Assembly: GCF_001522585.2 (NCBI RefSeq)
Contig: NZ_CP013373.1
Location: 2,232,001 to 2,296,000 of the forward strand
Source of the DNA: Burkholderia sp. NRF60-BP8
Lineage (GTDB): Bacteria > Pseudomonadota > Gammaproteobacteria > Burkholderiales > Burkholderiaceae
Direction: 5' to 3'
DNA length: 64,000 bases
Shown one piece after another: positions 9,832-18,839 of the stretch (its first letter is position 1; the number at the start of each line of letters is the position of its first letter). The translations under genes were made by a program, and so were the position numbers. Under the pieces are notes generated by a model. It searched no databases. It was not told the DNA's origin and saw only the letters and a program-made list of their open reading frames with translations.

Positions 9832-10701
9832 TTACGCGTCGCCGCCCGGCTTGCCCGATTTCAGCAGGATGTGCTTCGCGACGCCGCGCAGGATGTTGAC
9901 CTCCTCGCGCTCGAGGCCCGTGCGCGCGAACAGGCGCCGCAGCCGCGGCATCAGCTTCTTCGGATTGCGCGGATCGAGGAAGTCGAGCGCGATCAGTGCG
10001 TTCTCGAGGTGCACGTACATCCGCTCGATTTCGTCGCTCTGCGCGAGCGTGCCGGCTTCGGCCTGCGGCTGCGCCGACGGCTCGCTCGCCTGCTCGAGAA
10101 ACGCGACGCGCAACTCGTACGCGAGCACCTGCACGGCCTGCGCGAGATTCAGCGAACTGTAGGCCGGGTTGGCCGGAATGTGCGCGAGCGCGCTGCACTG
10201 CTCGACATGCTCGTTCGCAAGGCCGGTGCGCTCGTTGCCGAACACGAGCGCGATGTCGCCCGCGCCGACCTGCGCGCTCGCCTGCGCGGCGGCCGCGCGC
10301 GGCGCAAGGCGCGGCGGTCCGTATTCGCGCGTGCGCGCAGTCAGCGCGATCGACCAGTGAACGCCGGACAGCGCTTCACCGAGCGTCGGCACGACGTGCG
10401 CGGACGCGAGCACGTCGTCCGCGCCGCTGGCCATCGCGATCGCCTCGGGGTCGCGCTGCACGTGCGGCACGCGCGGCGCGACCAGCACGAGGCGCGAGAA
10501 GCCCATCGTCTTCAGCGCGCGGGCGGCCGCCCCGACGTTGCCGGGATGGCTCGGCTCGACAAGCACGAAACGGGTGGACGTGAAGCCGCCGGTCGGCGGC
10601 GAGGACGAGGCCGCGCCCGATTCGGACGGCGCGGCGGGGTTCTGCGAGGTTTCCACTACGATACGACTCGGTTCATCAGAATGGCCGTATGGTATCGCCA
10701 T
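9832..10701 (-). CDS. trmJ: tRNA (cytidine/uridine-2'-O-)-methyltransferase, TrmJ type
   Basis: A SPOUT-class RNA methyltransferase of the TrmH/TrmJ family, which 2'-O-methylates position 32 of several tRNAs using SAM. The trefoil-knot segments are clear: RFVLVEPSHPGNVGAAARALKTMGF near residue 45, LVFGNERTGLANEHVEQC in the middle, and AYSSLNLAQAVQVLAYELR, where the knot binds SAM. The C-terminal extension (about 200-289) is typical of TrmJ rather than TrmH. Residues 1-40 are low complexity; a GTG start near residue 15 or 16 is an alternative. It is divergent from suhB, with a 236-base shared upstream region. Target position 32 is inferred from the family. Confidence 0.88.
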   Translation of the reverse strand: MAIPYGHSDEPSRIVVETSQNPAAPSESGAASSSPPTGGFTSTRFVLVEPSHPGNVGAAARALKTMGFSRLVLVAPRVPHVQRDPEAIAMASGADDVLASAHVVPTLGEALSGVHWSIALTARTREYGPPRLAPRAAAAQASAQVGAGDIALVFGNERTGLANEHVEQCSALAHIPANPAYSSLNLAQAVQVLAYELRVAFLEQASEPSAQPQAEAGTLAQSDEIERMYVHLENALIALDFLDPRNPKKLMPRLRRLFARTGLEREEVNILRGVAKHILLKSGKPGGDA

Positions 10702-10937
10702 CGCTCCCGCAAACCCACTCGTCCGGACGGCCAGTGGGGGTTTCCCCGCATGCCGGTCGCCTGAAAGCGCCGAAAATCGGGTAAAATCATGCCTTTACGC
10801 GTTGCGCTCGGCGCTGCGCGGGTCGTACCCCGCTCTTTGTCAATTCGCGTCTCACCTCGCCCCGGCACGCTTGCGCCGTTCCGGGCGGTTGTCCCACTTC
10901 GTGGCGGCCCGTGCCGCCGGCTACAGGATCCAGGCTC

Positions 10938-11741
10938 ATGCATCCCATGCTCAATATTGCTGTCAAGGCTGCGCGCCGCGCCGGACAGATCATCAATCGC
11001 GCGTCCCTCGATCTCGACCTGATCGAGATCCGCAAGAAGCAACAGAACGACTTCGTCACCGAAGTGGACAAGGCCGCCGAAGACGCGATCATCGAGACGC
11101 TGAAGACCGCCTACCCCGACCACGCGATCCTCGCGGAGGAATCGGGCGAATCGGAGAACGAATCCGAATTCAAGTGGATCATCGATCCGCTCGACGGCAC
11201 GACCAACTTCATCCACGGCTTCCCGTACTACTGCGTATCGATCGCGCTCGAGCACAAGGGCGTCGTCACGCAGGCCGTCGTCTACGATCCGAACAAGAAC
11301 GACCTGTTCACGGCCACCCGCGGCCGCGGCGCGTACCTGAACGACCGCCGCATCCGCGTCGGCCGCCGCGACCGCCTGTCGCACGCGCTGGTCGGCACGG
11401 GCTTCCCGTTCCGCGAGAAGGACGGCCTCGACGCCTACGCGCGCCTCTTCACCGAGATGACGCAGGCCTGCACGGGCCTGCGCCGCCCGGGCGCGGCGGC
11501 GCTCGACCTCGCGAACGTCGCGGCCGGCCGCCTCGACGCGTTCTTCGAGCAAGGCATCAACGTGTGGGACATGGCGGCGGGCAGCCTGCTGATCACCGAG
11601 GCCGGCGGCCTCGTCGGCAACTACACGGGCGACGCCGATTTCCTGCATCGCCACGAGATCGTCGCCGCGAACCCGAAGATCTACGCGCAGATGATCCCGA
11701 TCCTGAACCGCTACAGCCGCGTGCATCCGGCAGCGGAATGA
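10938..11741 (+). CDS. suhB: inositol-1-monophosphatase family protein
   Basis: A 267-residue Mg-dependent phosphatase of the inositol monophosphatase fold. Metal ligands are in [32 protein letters not shown] and [15 protein letters not shown], all intact. In E. coli the SuhB protein also joins ribosomal-RNA antitermination complexes, so the catalytic role may not be its main one. I chose the ATG at 10938 ([16 protein letters not shown]), the family start, rather than one nine codons earlier. A -10-like TAAAAT at 10782-10787 lies about 150 bases upstream. A GC-rich hairpin follows the stop. Divergent from trmJ. Confidence 0.93.
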   Translation: MHPMLNIAVKAARRAGQIINRASLDLDLIEIRKKQQNDFVTEVDKAAEDAIIETLKTAYPDHAILAEESGESENESEFKWIIDPLDGTTNFIHGFPYYCVSIALEHKGVVTQAVVYDPNKNDLFTATRGRGAYLNDRRIRVGRRDRLSHALVGTGFPFREKDGLDAYARLFTEMTQACTGLRRPGAAALDLANVAAGRLDAFFEQGINVWDMAAGSLLITEAGGLVGNYTGDADFLHRHEIVAANPKIYAQMIPILNRYSRVHPAAE

Positions 11742-12045
11742 GCCCGGGCCGCGCCCGCGTGGCGCGGCTTTCGCGCAAACCGCTCGCGCGGCATCGTCAC
11801 GATGGCGCGCCGATCGCCCCAAGTGCGGGACAATCTTCCGTGCACACGGGTCGCTTCGTGCGCCTATCCTGAAGTTGCTCGCGTTGCCCGTGCGGGTCGG
11901 CGTACCGCCGCTCGCACCGCTCGTCCGGCAACGACAGCGCATGGTTTGCGTCCGGCATGCCCGCACGGCGAACGACGCCGCCGGCGTGCCGGCCCCGCCT
12001 GTATCAACACCGCCACGGCGCCGTGGCAATCGCATCCGAGTCCCC
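11742..12045. other. intergenic region upstream of the FAD-dependent oxidoreductase
   Basis: Apart from the suhB hairpin at its left end, this 304-base gap shows a GACAAT sequence near 11829 that could be a -10 element. The reading frame of the downstream gene stays open through about half of it, but that extension is arginine- and proline-rich without recognisable homology, so I treat it as noncoding. Confidence 0.45.
11748..11773 (+). terminator. possible terminator after suhB
   Basis: An 8-bp GC stem (GCCGCGCC / GGCGCGGC, 11748-11755 and 11761-11768) with a 5-base loop is followed by only three T residues, so it is a weak candidate. Confidence 0.4.
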
Positions 12046-13668
12046 ATGTTACGGCTAAGCGAAATCAAACTCCCTCTCGACCACCCCGACAGCGCGCTCG
12101 AGGCCGCGATTCGCGCGCGCCTCGCGGAGCTCGGCGTGGCGGCAGACGGACTGCTCCGTTACACCGTGTTCCGCCGCGCGCACGACGCACGCAAGCGCGC
12201 CGACATCAAGCTCACGTACATCGTCGACGTCGAAGTCGCCGACGAGGCGGCCGCGCTCGAGCGCATCGCCGGCAAGCCGCATTGCGGCGTGACGCCCGAC
12301 ATGACGTATCACTTCGTCACGAAGGCGCCCGAGCACGCCGATTTCCTGCGCCCGGTCGTCATCGGCATGGGGCCGTGCGGGCTGTTCGCGGGGCTGATCC
12401 TCGCGCAGATGGGCTTCCGTCCCATCATTCTCGAACGCGGCAAGGCCGTGCGCGAGCGCACCAAGGACACCTTCGGCCTGTGGCGCAAGAGCGTGCTCAA
12501 CCCCGAATCCAACGTGCAGTTCGGCGAAGGCGGCGCGGGGACGTTCTCCGACGGCAAGCTGTACAGCCAGATCAAGGATCCGAACCACTATGGCCGCAAG
12601 GTGCTGGACGAATTCGTCAAGGCCGGCGCACCCGAGGACATCCTGTATCTGAGCCGGCCGCACATCGGCACGTTCCGACTCGTCAGCATGGTGGAAAAAA
12701 TGCGCGCGTCGATCCACGAGCTCGGCGGCGAAGTGCGTTTCGAAACCCGCGTCGACGACATCGACATCGACCAGGGCAAGGTGCGCGCGCTCAAGCTGTC
12801 GAACGGGGAAACGCTGCGGTGCGACCGCGTGGTGCTGGCCGTGGGCCACAGCGCGCGCGACACGTTCCAGATGCTGCACGACCGCGGCGTCTACATCGAA
12901 GCCAAGCCGTTCTCGCTCGGTTTTCGCATCGAACATCCGCAGGGGCTGATCGATCGCAGCCGCTTCGGCAAGTTCGCGGGCCACAAGCAGCTCGGCGCGG
13001 CCGACTACAAGGTGGTCCACCACGCAAGCAACGGGCGCGCCGTCTACAGCTTCTGCATGTGCCCAGGCGGCACGGTGGTCGCCGCGACCTCGGAGCCCGG
13101 CCGCGTGGTCACCAACGGGATGAGCCAGTATTCCCGCGCCGAGCGCAATGCGAATGCGGGCATCGTCGTCGGCATCACGCCGGACGACTATCCGGGCGGC
13201 CCGCTCGCCGGCATCGCGTTCCAGCGCAAATGGGAAGAACGCGCATTCGAACTCGGCGGCGGCGATTACCGCGCGCCGGGCCAATTGGTCGGCGATTTCA
13301 TCGCGGGCCGGCCGTCGACGTCGCTGGGCACCGTGGAGCCGTCGTACAAGCCCGGCGTGAATCCGACCGATCTCAGCACCGCGCTGCCGGACTACGCGAT
13401 CGAAGCGATCCGCGAAGCGCTGCCCGAGATCGACAAGAAGATCGCCGGCTTCGCGATGCACGATGCCGTGCTCACCGGCGTGGAAACGCGCACGTCGTCG
13501 CCGATCCGGATTCGGCGCAAGGACGACTACCAGAGCTTGAACGTCGAAGGCCTGTATCCGGCCGGCGAAGGCGCCGGCTATGCGGGCGGCATCTATTCGG
13601 CAGCGATCGACGGGATCGAGGTCGCGCAGGCAGTGGCGCTCAGCCTGACGTCGGCGCACGCGTCCTGA
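12046..13668 (+). CDS. FAD-dependent oxidoreductase of the COG2509 family
   Basis: A 540-residue flavoprotein of unknown substrate. Residues about 1-90 form a small N-terminal domain (MLRLSEIKLPLDHPDSAL onward) typical of the family. The Rossmann FAD motif VVIGMGPCGLFAGLILAQMGF then starts near residue 105, followed by the ERGK acidic end of strand beta-2. The middle has NVQFGEGGAGTFSDGKL and the end has LYPAGEGAGYAGGIYSAAIDG, where FAD closes the site. Family members are annotated only as uncharacterised dehydrogenases. The ATG at 12046 was chosen over an open 57-codon extension because of its fit to the family start. The gene looks monocistronic and ends just before the accessory island at 13.7 kb. 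Confidence 0.87.
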   Translation: MLRLSEIKLPLDHPDSALEAAIRARLAELGVAADGLLRYTVFRRAHDARKRADIKLTYIVDVEVADEAAALERIAGKPHCGVTPDMTYHFVTKAPEHADFLRPVVIGMGPCGLFAGLILAQMGFRPIILERGKAVRERTKDTFGLWRKSVLNPESNVQFGEGGAGTFSDGKLYSQIKDPNHYGRKVLDEFVKAGAPEDILYLSRPHIGTFRLVSMVEKMRASIHELGGEVRFETRVDDIDIDQGKVRALKLSNGETLRCDRVVLAVGHSARDTFQMLHDRGVYIEAKPFSLGFRIEHPQGLIDRSRFGKFAGHKQLGAADYKVVHHASNGRAVYSFCMCPGGTVVAATSEPGRVVTNGMSQYSRAERNANAGIVVGITPDDYPGGPLAGIAFQRKWEERAFELGGGDYRAPGQLVGDFIAGRPSTSLGTVEPSYKPGVNPTDLSTALPDYAIEAIREALPEIDKKIAGFAMHDAVLTGVETRTSSPIRIRRKDDYQSLNVEGLYPAGEGAGYAGGIYSAAIDGIEVAQAVALSLTSAHAS

Positions 13669-13783
13669 TCTGCGATACGGGGCCGGCGCGCGAAGGTCCG
13701 TGACCCGAGCGCGCCGGCTTTCACGTGTCCGCCGCGCCCAAGCGCGATCGGCGCCCGGCCGTCGCGCGCTTTCGGTGTTCCCG

Positions 13784-14479
13784 TCAAAACACGCCCGGAA
13801 TCAACCGGTACCGCACCTTCGTCTTGTACGTACGATAATCGGCGTCTTCCGACAACACCCGCTCCTCCATGACGATTCGCGCGATCTGCAGCAGCATCCA
13901 GATGCCGATCGTGAGCAGGTTTCGGGTACTGAAATTCGCAAGCAGGAAGCCGATTTCGGACAACAGGTAACCGGCATAGATCGGATGACGCATGAACCGG
14001 TACGCCCCGGTCGAAACGACCCCGCGATTCGCCGGCAGCAGACCGAACGAGCGCCCCAGCGACAGCTTCGCGAACAGTTGCCACGCAATCCCGGAAATTT
14101 GCCAGACGCCGCCTGCCCATTCCGGAATCAGTTGCGTACTGGCGTTCAGCTGATAGGCAAGGCAGTAGAACGAACCGCCCAACGCCACGATCACCGCGAC
14201 GGGATGCCAGTCGCGCCGCTTCGGCAGTTTCGCGAAAGCCGACATTCCGACGGTCAGTCCCGCGGAAACCAGCAGCAGGATCAGCGTGATCCGGCTCGGG
14301 TTCAATCGCCACTGCATATAAATCAGATAAGCGAATGCGCCCAGCACGGTCACCGAAGACACGCGAGCGCCAAGCTCGATCGGATCGATCCGCTCCGACT
14401 TGCCCGCGACCGCGGTCATGGGCGACACCGGCGTACTTTGCGCGCACGCTCCCCCGACATCCTGTACGGCCTGCTTCAT
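13784..14479 (-). CDS. isoprenylcysteine carboxyl methyltransferase family membrane protein
   Basis: A 231-residue integral membrane protein with about five hydrophobic segments (about 40-58, 65-83, 93-115, 120-140, 175-200). The C-terminal half has the ICMT/phospholipid-methyltransferase signature: GAYRFMRHPIYAGYLLSEIG near residue 160 followed by the EERVLSEDADYRTYKTKVRYRLIPG region, which binds SAM. Bacterial members are not known to modify isoprenylcysteine; lipid or small-molecule methylation is more likely, and the substrate is unknown. It is the first gene of a small island inserted between conserved core genes. Its AT-rich promoter region contains a perfect palindrome at 14502-14515. 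The start could alternatively be an internal ATG at residue 21. Confidence 0.8.
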   Translation of the reverse strand: MKQAVQDVGGACAQSTPVSPMTAVAGKSERIDPIELGARVSSVTVLGAFAYLIYMQWRLNPSRITLILLLVSAGLTVGMSAFAKLPKRRDWHPVAVIVALGGSFYCLAYQLNASTQLIPEWAGGVWQISGIAWQLFAKLSLGRSFGLLPANRGVVSTGAYRFMRHPIYAGYLLSEIGFLLANFSTRNLLTIGIWMLLQIARIVMEERVLSEDADYRTYKTKVRYRLIPGVF

Positions 14480-14860
14480 GTTCGTGCCCCGTTAATCTAT
14501 TGTATTTTTATACATCGACGTTTCAGCGTAGCACGCCGATCTCGTCGACACGGGCCCAAGTTTCAGTTTTGCGACGCGAATCGGTGTAAGTCCCGAGCGT
14601 ATCGGCCAGCAGAAAGACGGATGGGCCGGATGACGCAGTTTGCCAAACGTTTCGCAGGTCATGGCGTTTCCGGACGGATCCGATTCTCCCCGTTCGCCCC
14701 AAGGCGTTGGCTTGCATCCCCGACGAAATGAGGGCCGGTCAAGGCGACGTACCGGTGGCCATGACGGAAACCGGACATCGGCACCGCGGGGCGAGGCGCG
14801 GCGTGGCCAGGCCGCGTAAGTCGCGCGCGCATGCAATGCCTGACGATATCGGAACCTGGA
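14480..14860. other. intergenic stretch in the accessory island
   Basis: 381 bases with no convincing gene. The left end (14490-14520) is clearly AT-rich and carries the palindrome TGTAT-TTTT-ATACA at 14502-14515 next to a minus-strand TACAAT. The rest is of mixed composition with short open frames on both strands that match nothing I recognise; it could be the remains of a lost gene. Confidence 0.45.
14502..14515. promoter_or_regulatory. palindromic candidate operator upstream of the ICMT-like gene
   Basis: A perfect inverted repeat of 5 bases each side (TGTAT, four T, ATACA) lies 23-36 bases before the start codon at 14479 and overlaps a minus-strand TACAAT -10-like sequence. Position and symmetry suggest a repressor site; no regulator gene is adjacent. 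Confidence 0.35.
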
Positions 14861-15187
14861 TCAGGTTTCCGAACGCTCCACGACCACCTCGCTGATCTGC
14901 AGCACGGGGCGTATATCCGTGTAATTGGCAATGTCGGCCATGATCTCCTGCGCATGCGGATCGCGGGCCGCCTGGAAAGCTTCGAAGGAAGTACAGACGA
15001 AGTCGCACTTGGCCACGTACACGGGATCCATGCCTGGAGCGCCACCGGCGATTCCCTTGTCCACCGTGTAGTACAGGCATGCGGCGCCGAGGCGCTGTTT
15101 CACCATCGGCATATGCCGCTCGCGATAGTAAGCATGATCGAATCGCGCGCCTGCGGCGTACGGGTACATGACACTGACTTTGATCAT
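14861..15187 (-). CDS. EthD family dimeric alpha+beta barrel protein
   Basis: A 108-residue protein of the EthD/dimeric alpha-beta barrel group. The N-terminal strand MIKVSVMYPY is followed by FDHAYYRERHMPMVKQRLG, the typical EthD segment with its His, and later by CDFVCTSFEAFQAARD and NYTDIRPVLQISEVV. EthD is needed for degradation of ethyl tert-butyl ether in Rhodococcus, but most members have unknown roles, so only the fold should be carried over. The ATG at 15187 has GGAG five bases upstream; the open frame extends 46 codons earlier, but that part reads as noncoding. A minus-strand TACAAT at 15303-15308 may be its -10. The gene is part of the island and has no obvious functional partner. 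Confidence 0.82.
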   Translation of the reverse strand: MIKVSVMYPYAAGARFDHAYYRERHMPMVKQRLGAACLYYTVDKGIAGGAPGMDPVYVAKCDFVCTSFEAFQAARDPHAQEIMADIANYTDIRPVLQISEVVVERSET

Positions 15188-15572
15188 CGGGTTCTCCTGT
15201 TGCTCCAAGGTAATCGACGCGGCGGCGCCCGCGAGACGAAATCGAGTCGCCGATACGGGGCGTTGGGGAAAGTCTTTCGGAATCGGCGCACGCATTGGTC
15301 TGATTGTAGGCACCGGTGAACCCATCTTGCCAGTTTGGTGGCGCGGGGTATCCAGCGATGCGGGAGCGGTCCGGCGACGTCGGACGCTTTGCTTTGTGGG
15401 CTGGCAGTCGAGTGGGCACGTCTCTCACATGGCAGCCGATCGCCATCGCCGACAACCGACCGAATGGCGAACTGCGAGCGGTCCCGTTTGGACCGCTGGT
15501 AAACTCGTGCGGTCGAAAGCAACTTTCCCGGTCATATGAGCGCTCGGCTCTGACCTATCCGCCCCCACTATC
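15188..15572. other. intergenic region with a diverged copy of the mutS leader
   Basis: The left part (to about 15310) is the leader of the EthD-like gene. From 15440 to 15558 it resembles the 16082-16183 sequence directly before mutS: both start TCGCCATCGC, share GGCGAACT and CTGGTAAACTCG in the same order and spacing, and end in CTGACCTAT. The segment between 15310 and 15440 holds nothing I recognise. Confidence 0.6.
15440..15558 (+). repeat. imperfect direct repeat of the mutS leader, copy 1
   Basis: Copy 2 is at 16082-16183. Blocks shared in order are TCGCCATCGC, GGCGAACT, CTGGTAAACTCG, AAGCAA and CTGACCTAT. The two copies bracket the unknown gene at 15573-16064. TAAACT within the repeat could serve as a -10 element in both. 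Confidence 0.6.
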
Positions 15573-16064
15573 ATGCTTACCGCCTTCGAACTCGCTGGTT
15601 TTATTGCGGCGCATGCCGTCTGGTGTGTCTCCGACGCAGATGGCCTTACCCCCATCGCGGCATTTCAGACCGACGACGGTCAACGGAAAATCGAGCGGCT
15701 GGTGTTCGACGATGCAGCCGAGGCAGTCGCGCAAGGTCGAAAGCGTCTCGACTGCGATCCGTCCAACGCAAGCGACGGCGTACTGGCGTACGACGGCCGG
15801 CTCGCGACTCCCGATGGCAAAAAGCTCGATGCGATCGTTCTGGAAGCGCGGTCCTACGCTTTCCCGTCGGCAAGGGCGGCCATTGCGGTCGCATACACGC
15901 CGAAGAGCACCGGCGACTTCCGCGTACACAAACCCAAACTCGTCTTGTGGGACAAGTGTGACGACTTCGATATGCGCGCCGCCATCGAGTCGTTCTTCAA
16001 AGGCGTTGCCTCGCACGAGCGGGGCGCGAAGGTCTGGAACGACGCGCTGGACGAGAGCAAGTAG
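15573..16064 (+). CDS. conserved hypothetical protein upstream of mutS
   Basis: A 163-residue soluble protein that I do not recognise. It has no signal peptide, membrane segment or nucleotide-binding motif. It is a compact alternation of short strands and loops (AAFQTDDGQRKIERLVFDD, GKKLDAIVLEARSY) ending in a helix (FDMRAAIESFFKGVASHERG), of ordinary composition for a globular enzyme or immunity-type protein. Codon choice is visibly less GC3-biased than in mutS. It lies between two diverged copies of the mutS leader, 117 bases before mutS on the same strand, which suggests that it was inserted or duplicated in with its own copy of that leader. Function unknown. Confidence 0.7.
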   Translation: MLTAFELAGFIAAHAVWCVSDADGLTPIAAFQTDDGQRKIERLVFDDAAEAVAQGRKRLDCDPSNASDGVLAYDGRLATPDGKKLDAIVLEARSYAFPSARAAIAVAYTPKSTGDFRVHKPKLVLWDKCDDFDMRAAIESFFKGVASHERGAKVWNDALDESK

Positions 16065-16081
16065 GCATCGCCCGCTGCCGC

Positions 16082-16183
16082 TCGCCATCGCTTGCACCTG
16101 GCCAAACGGCGAACTTCGCGCGTGGACGTCGAAGCCACTGGTAAACTCGGGCAACCCAAGCAACAACTTCATGCCTGACCTAT
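16082..16183 (+). repeat. imperfect direct repeat, copy 2 (the mutS leader itself)
   Basis: Partner of 15440-15558. The final CTGACCTAT of the repeat runs into the mutS start codon at 16182, whereas in copy 1 the unknown gene starts 14 bases further on. Confidence 0.6.
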
Positions 16184-18839
16184 GACCACGCTGTCGCCCG
16201 AGGCCTTTGCCGGCCATACCCCGATGATGCAGCAGTACCTGCGCATCAAGGCCGATCATCCGGACACGCTCGTCTTCTACCGGATGGGCGACTTCTACGA
16301 GCTGTTCTTCGAGGATGCGGAAAAAGCGGCGCGCCTGCTCGACCTGACCCTCACGCAGCGCGGCGCGTCGGCCGGCACGCCGATCAAGATGGCCGGCGTC
16401 CCGCATCACGCGGTCGAGCAGTATCTCGCGAAGCTCGTGAAGATGGGCGAATCGGTCGCGATCTGCGAGCAGATCGGCGATCCGGCCACGTCGAAGGGCC
16501 CGGTCGAGCGCAAGGTCGTACGCGTCGTCACACCCGGCACGCTGACCGATGCCGCGCTGCTGTCCGACAAGAACGACGTCTACCTGCTCGCGATGTGCAC
16601 CGGCCACAACAAGCGCGGCGTCGCGGTCAATATCGGCCTCGCGTGGCTGAACCTCGCGAGCGGCGCATTGCGGCTCGCCGAAATCGAGCCCGAGCAGCTT
16701 GCCGCCGCGCTCGAACGCATCCGGCCGGCCGAAATCCTGACGCCGGACGGTGCAACCGACGCCATTCCCGCCGGCGCGGGCGCAAGCAAGCGCGTGCCGG
16801 CCTGGCACTTCGACATCGCGTCGGGCACGCAGCGCCTGTGCGACCAGCTCGACGTCGCGAGCCTCGACGGTTTCGGCGCGCATTCGCTGACGAGCGCGTG
16901 CGGCGCGGCCGGCGCGCTGCTGCTCTACGCAGCGGCCACGCAAGGCCAGCAACTGCGGCACGTGCGCAGCCTGAAGGTCGAGAACGAAACCGAATACATC
17001 GGTCTCGATCCGGCCACGCGCCGCAACCTCGAACTCACCGAGACGCTGCGCGGCACCGAGTCGCCCACGCTGTATTCGCTGCTCGACACCTGCTGCACGA
17101 CGATGGGCAGCCGCCTGCTGCGCCACTGGCTGCATCACCCGCCGCGCGCGTCGGTTGCCGCGCAGTCGCGCCAACAGGCGATCGGCGCGCTGCTCGATGC
17201 ACCGGCCAACGCGAGCCTCGATGCGCTGCGCAGCGCGCTGCGCCAGATCGCCGACGTCGAACGGATCACCGGGCGTCTCGCGCTGCTGTCGGCGCGTCCG
17301 CGCGACCTGTCGAGCCTGCGCGATACGTTCGCCGCGCTGCCGGCGCTGCGCGAGCGCATCGGCGCGATCGTCGCGAGCGCGGATGCGCTTGCGCGCATCG
17401 ACGCAGCGCTCGTACCGCCCGCCGAATGCCTCGACCTGCTGACGAGCGCGATCGCCACCGAGCCGGCCGCGATGGTGCGCGACGGCGGCGTGATCGCGCG
17501 CGGCTACGATGCCGAGCTCGACGAGCTGCGCGACATTTCGGAGAACTGCGGGCAGTTCCTGATCGATCTCGAAGCGCGCGAGCGCGCGCGCACCGGCATC
17601 GCGAACCTGCGCGTCGAATACAACAAGGTGCACGGCTTCTACATCGAGGTCACGCGCGGCCAGACCGACAAGGTGCCCGACGATTACCGCCGCCGCCAGA
17701 CGCTGAAGAACGCCGAGCGCTACATCACGCCGGAACTGAAAACCTTCGAGGACAAGGCGCTGTCCGCACAGGAGCGCGCGTTGGCGCGCGAGCGTGCGCT
17801 GTACGACTCGGTGTTGCAGGCGCTGCTGCCGTTCATCCCCGAGTGCCAGCGCGTCGCATCGGCCCTCGCCGAACTCGACCTGCTGGCCGCCTTCGCCGAA
17901 CGCGCGCGTGCGCTCGACTGGGTCGCCCCGACCTTCACCGACGAGATCGGCATTGAAATCGAGCAGGGTCGCCATCCGGTCGTCGAAGCGCAGGTCGAGC
18001 AGTTCATCGCGAACGACTGCCGGTTCGGCGCCGATCGCAAGCTGCTGCTGATCACCGGGCCGAACATGGGCGGTAAGTCCACGTTCATGCGGCAGACCGC
18101 GCTGATCGCGCTGATGGCGTACGTCGGCAGCTACGTGCCGGCGAAATCGGCGTGCTTCGGCCCGATCGACCGAATCTTCACGCGCATCGGCGCGGCCGAC
18201 GATCTCGCGGGCGGCCGCTCGACGTTCATGGTCGAGATGACCGAAGCCGCGGCGATCCTCAACGACGCGACGCCGCAAAGCCTCGTGCTGATGGACGAGA
18301 TCGGCCGCGGCACGTCGACCTTCGACGGCCTCGCGCTCGCCTGGGCCATCGCGCGCCACCTGCTGGCGCACAACGCGTGCTACACGCTGTTCGCGACGCA
18401 CTACTTCGAGCTGACGCAACTGCCGGCCGAATTCCCGCAGGCGGCCAACGTCCATCTGTCGGCCGTCGAACACGGCCACGGGATCGTATTCCTGCATGCG
18501 GTCAACGAAGGCCCGGCGAACCAGAGCTACGGCCTTCAGGTCGCGCAGCTCGCGGGCGTCCCGGCGCCCGTGATCCGCGCCGCGCGCAAGCACCTCGCGT
18601 ATCTCGAACAGCAGTCGGCATCCCAGCACACGCCGCAACTCGATCTCTTCAGCGCGCCGCCGGCAGCCATCGACGATCTCGAATGCGCGGACGCGCCCGC
18701 GCTGCCCGCCGCGCCGCATCCGGCGCTCGACAAGCTGCGCGACATCGATCCCGACGATCTCAAGCCGCGCGAGGCGCTCGACCTGCTGTACGAATTGCGC
18801 ACGCTGGTCCGGTCGTACGATGCCGACGGGCACGCGTAA
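16182..18839 (+). CDS. mutS: DNA mismatch repair protein MutS
   Basis: MutS finds mismatches and small loops and recruits MutL. The 885-residue protein has the mismatch-binding F-Y-E at residues 38-40 in domain I, the connector, lever and clamp regions, and the ATPase with Walker [10 protein letters not shown] at residues 626-634, [16 protein letters not shown] (Walker B and signature) and FATHYFELT. The C-terminal tail includes a segment matching the tetramerisation region. The length is slightly above E. coli MutS (853). The ATG at 16182 overlaps the end of a repeated leader. Its last 20 bases overlap the start of the next gene, so the two are translationally linked. mutL is not in the window. 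Confidence 0.98.
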   Translation: MTTLSPEAFAGHTPMMQQYLRIKADHPDTLVFYRMGDFYELFFEDAEKAARLLDLTLTQRGASAGTPIKMAGVPHHAVEQYLAKLVKMGESVAICEQIGDPATSKGPVERKVVRVVTPGTLTDAALLSDKNDVYLLAMCTGHNKRGVAVNIGLAWLNLASGALRLAEIEPEQLAAALERIRPAEILTPDGATDAIPAGAGASKRVPAWHFDIASGTQRLCDQLDVASLDGFGAHSLTSACGAAGALLLYAAATQGQQLRHVRSLKVENETEYIGLDPATRRNLELTETLRGTESPTLYSLLDTCCTTMGSRLLRHWLHHPPRASVAAQSRQQAIGALLDAPANASLDALRSALRQIADVERITGRLALLSARPRDLSSLRDTFAALPALRERIGAIVASADALARIDAALVPPAECLDLLTSAIATEPAAMVRDGGVIARGYDAELDELRDISENCGQFLIDLEARERARTGIANLRVEYNKVHGFYIEVTRGQTDKVPDDYRRRQTLKNAERYITPELKTFEDKALSAQERALARERALYDSVLQALLPFIPECQRVASALAELDLLAAFAERARALDWVAPTFTDEIGIEIEQGRHPVVEAQVEQFIANDCRFGADRKLLLITGPNMGGKSTFMRQTALIALMAYVGSYVPAKSACFGPIDRIFTRIGAADDLAGGRSTFMVEMTEAAAILNDATPQSLVLMDEIGRGTSTFDGLALAWAIARHLLAHNACYTLFATHYFELTQLPAEFPQAANVHLSAVEHGHGIVFLHAVNEGPANQSYGLQVAQLAGVPAPVIRAARKHLAYLEQQSASQHTPQLDLFSAPPAAIDDLECADAPALPAAPHPALDKLRDIDPDDLKPREALDLLYELRTLVRSYDADGHA

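Noticed and set aside
14492..14836. A 114-codon minus-strand frame in the accessory island
   Set aside because: It has no ribosome site or recognisable segment and its composition looks random; I treat the stretch as noncoding or decayed.
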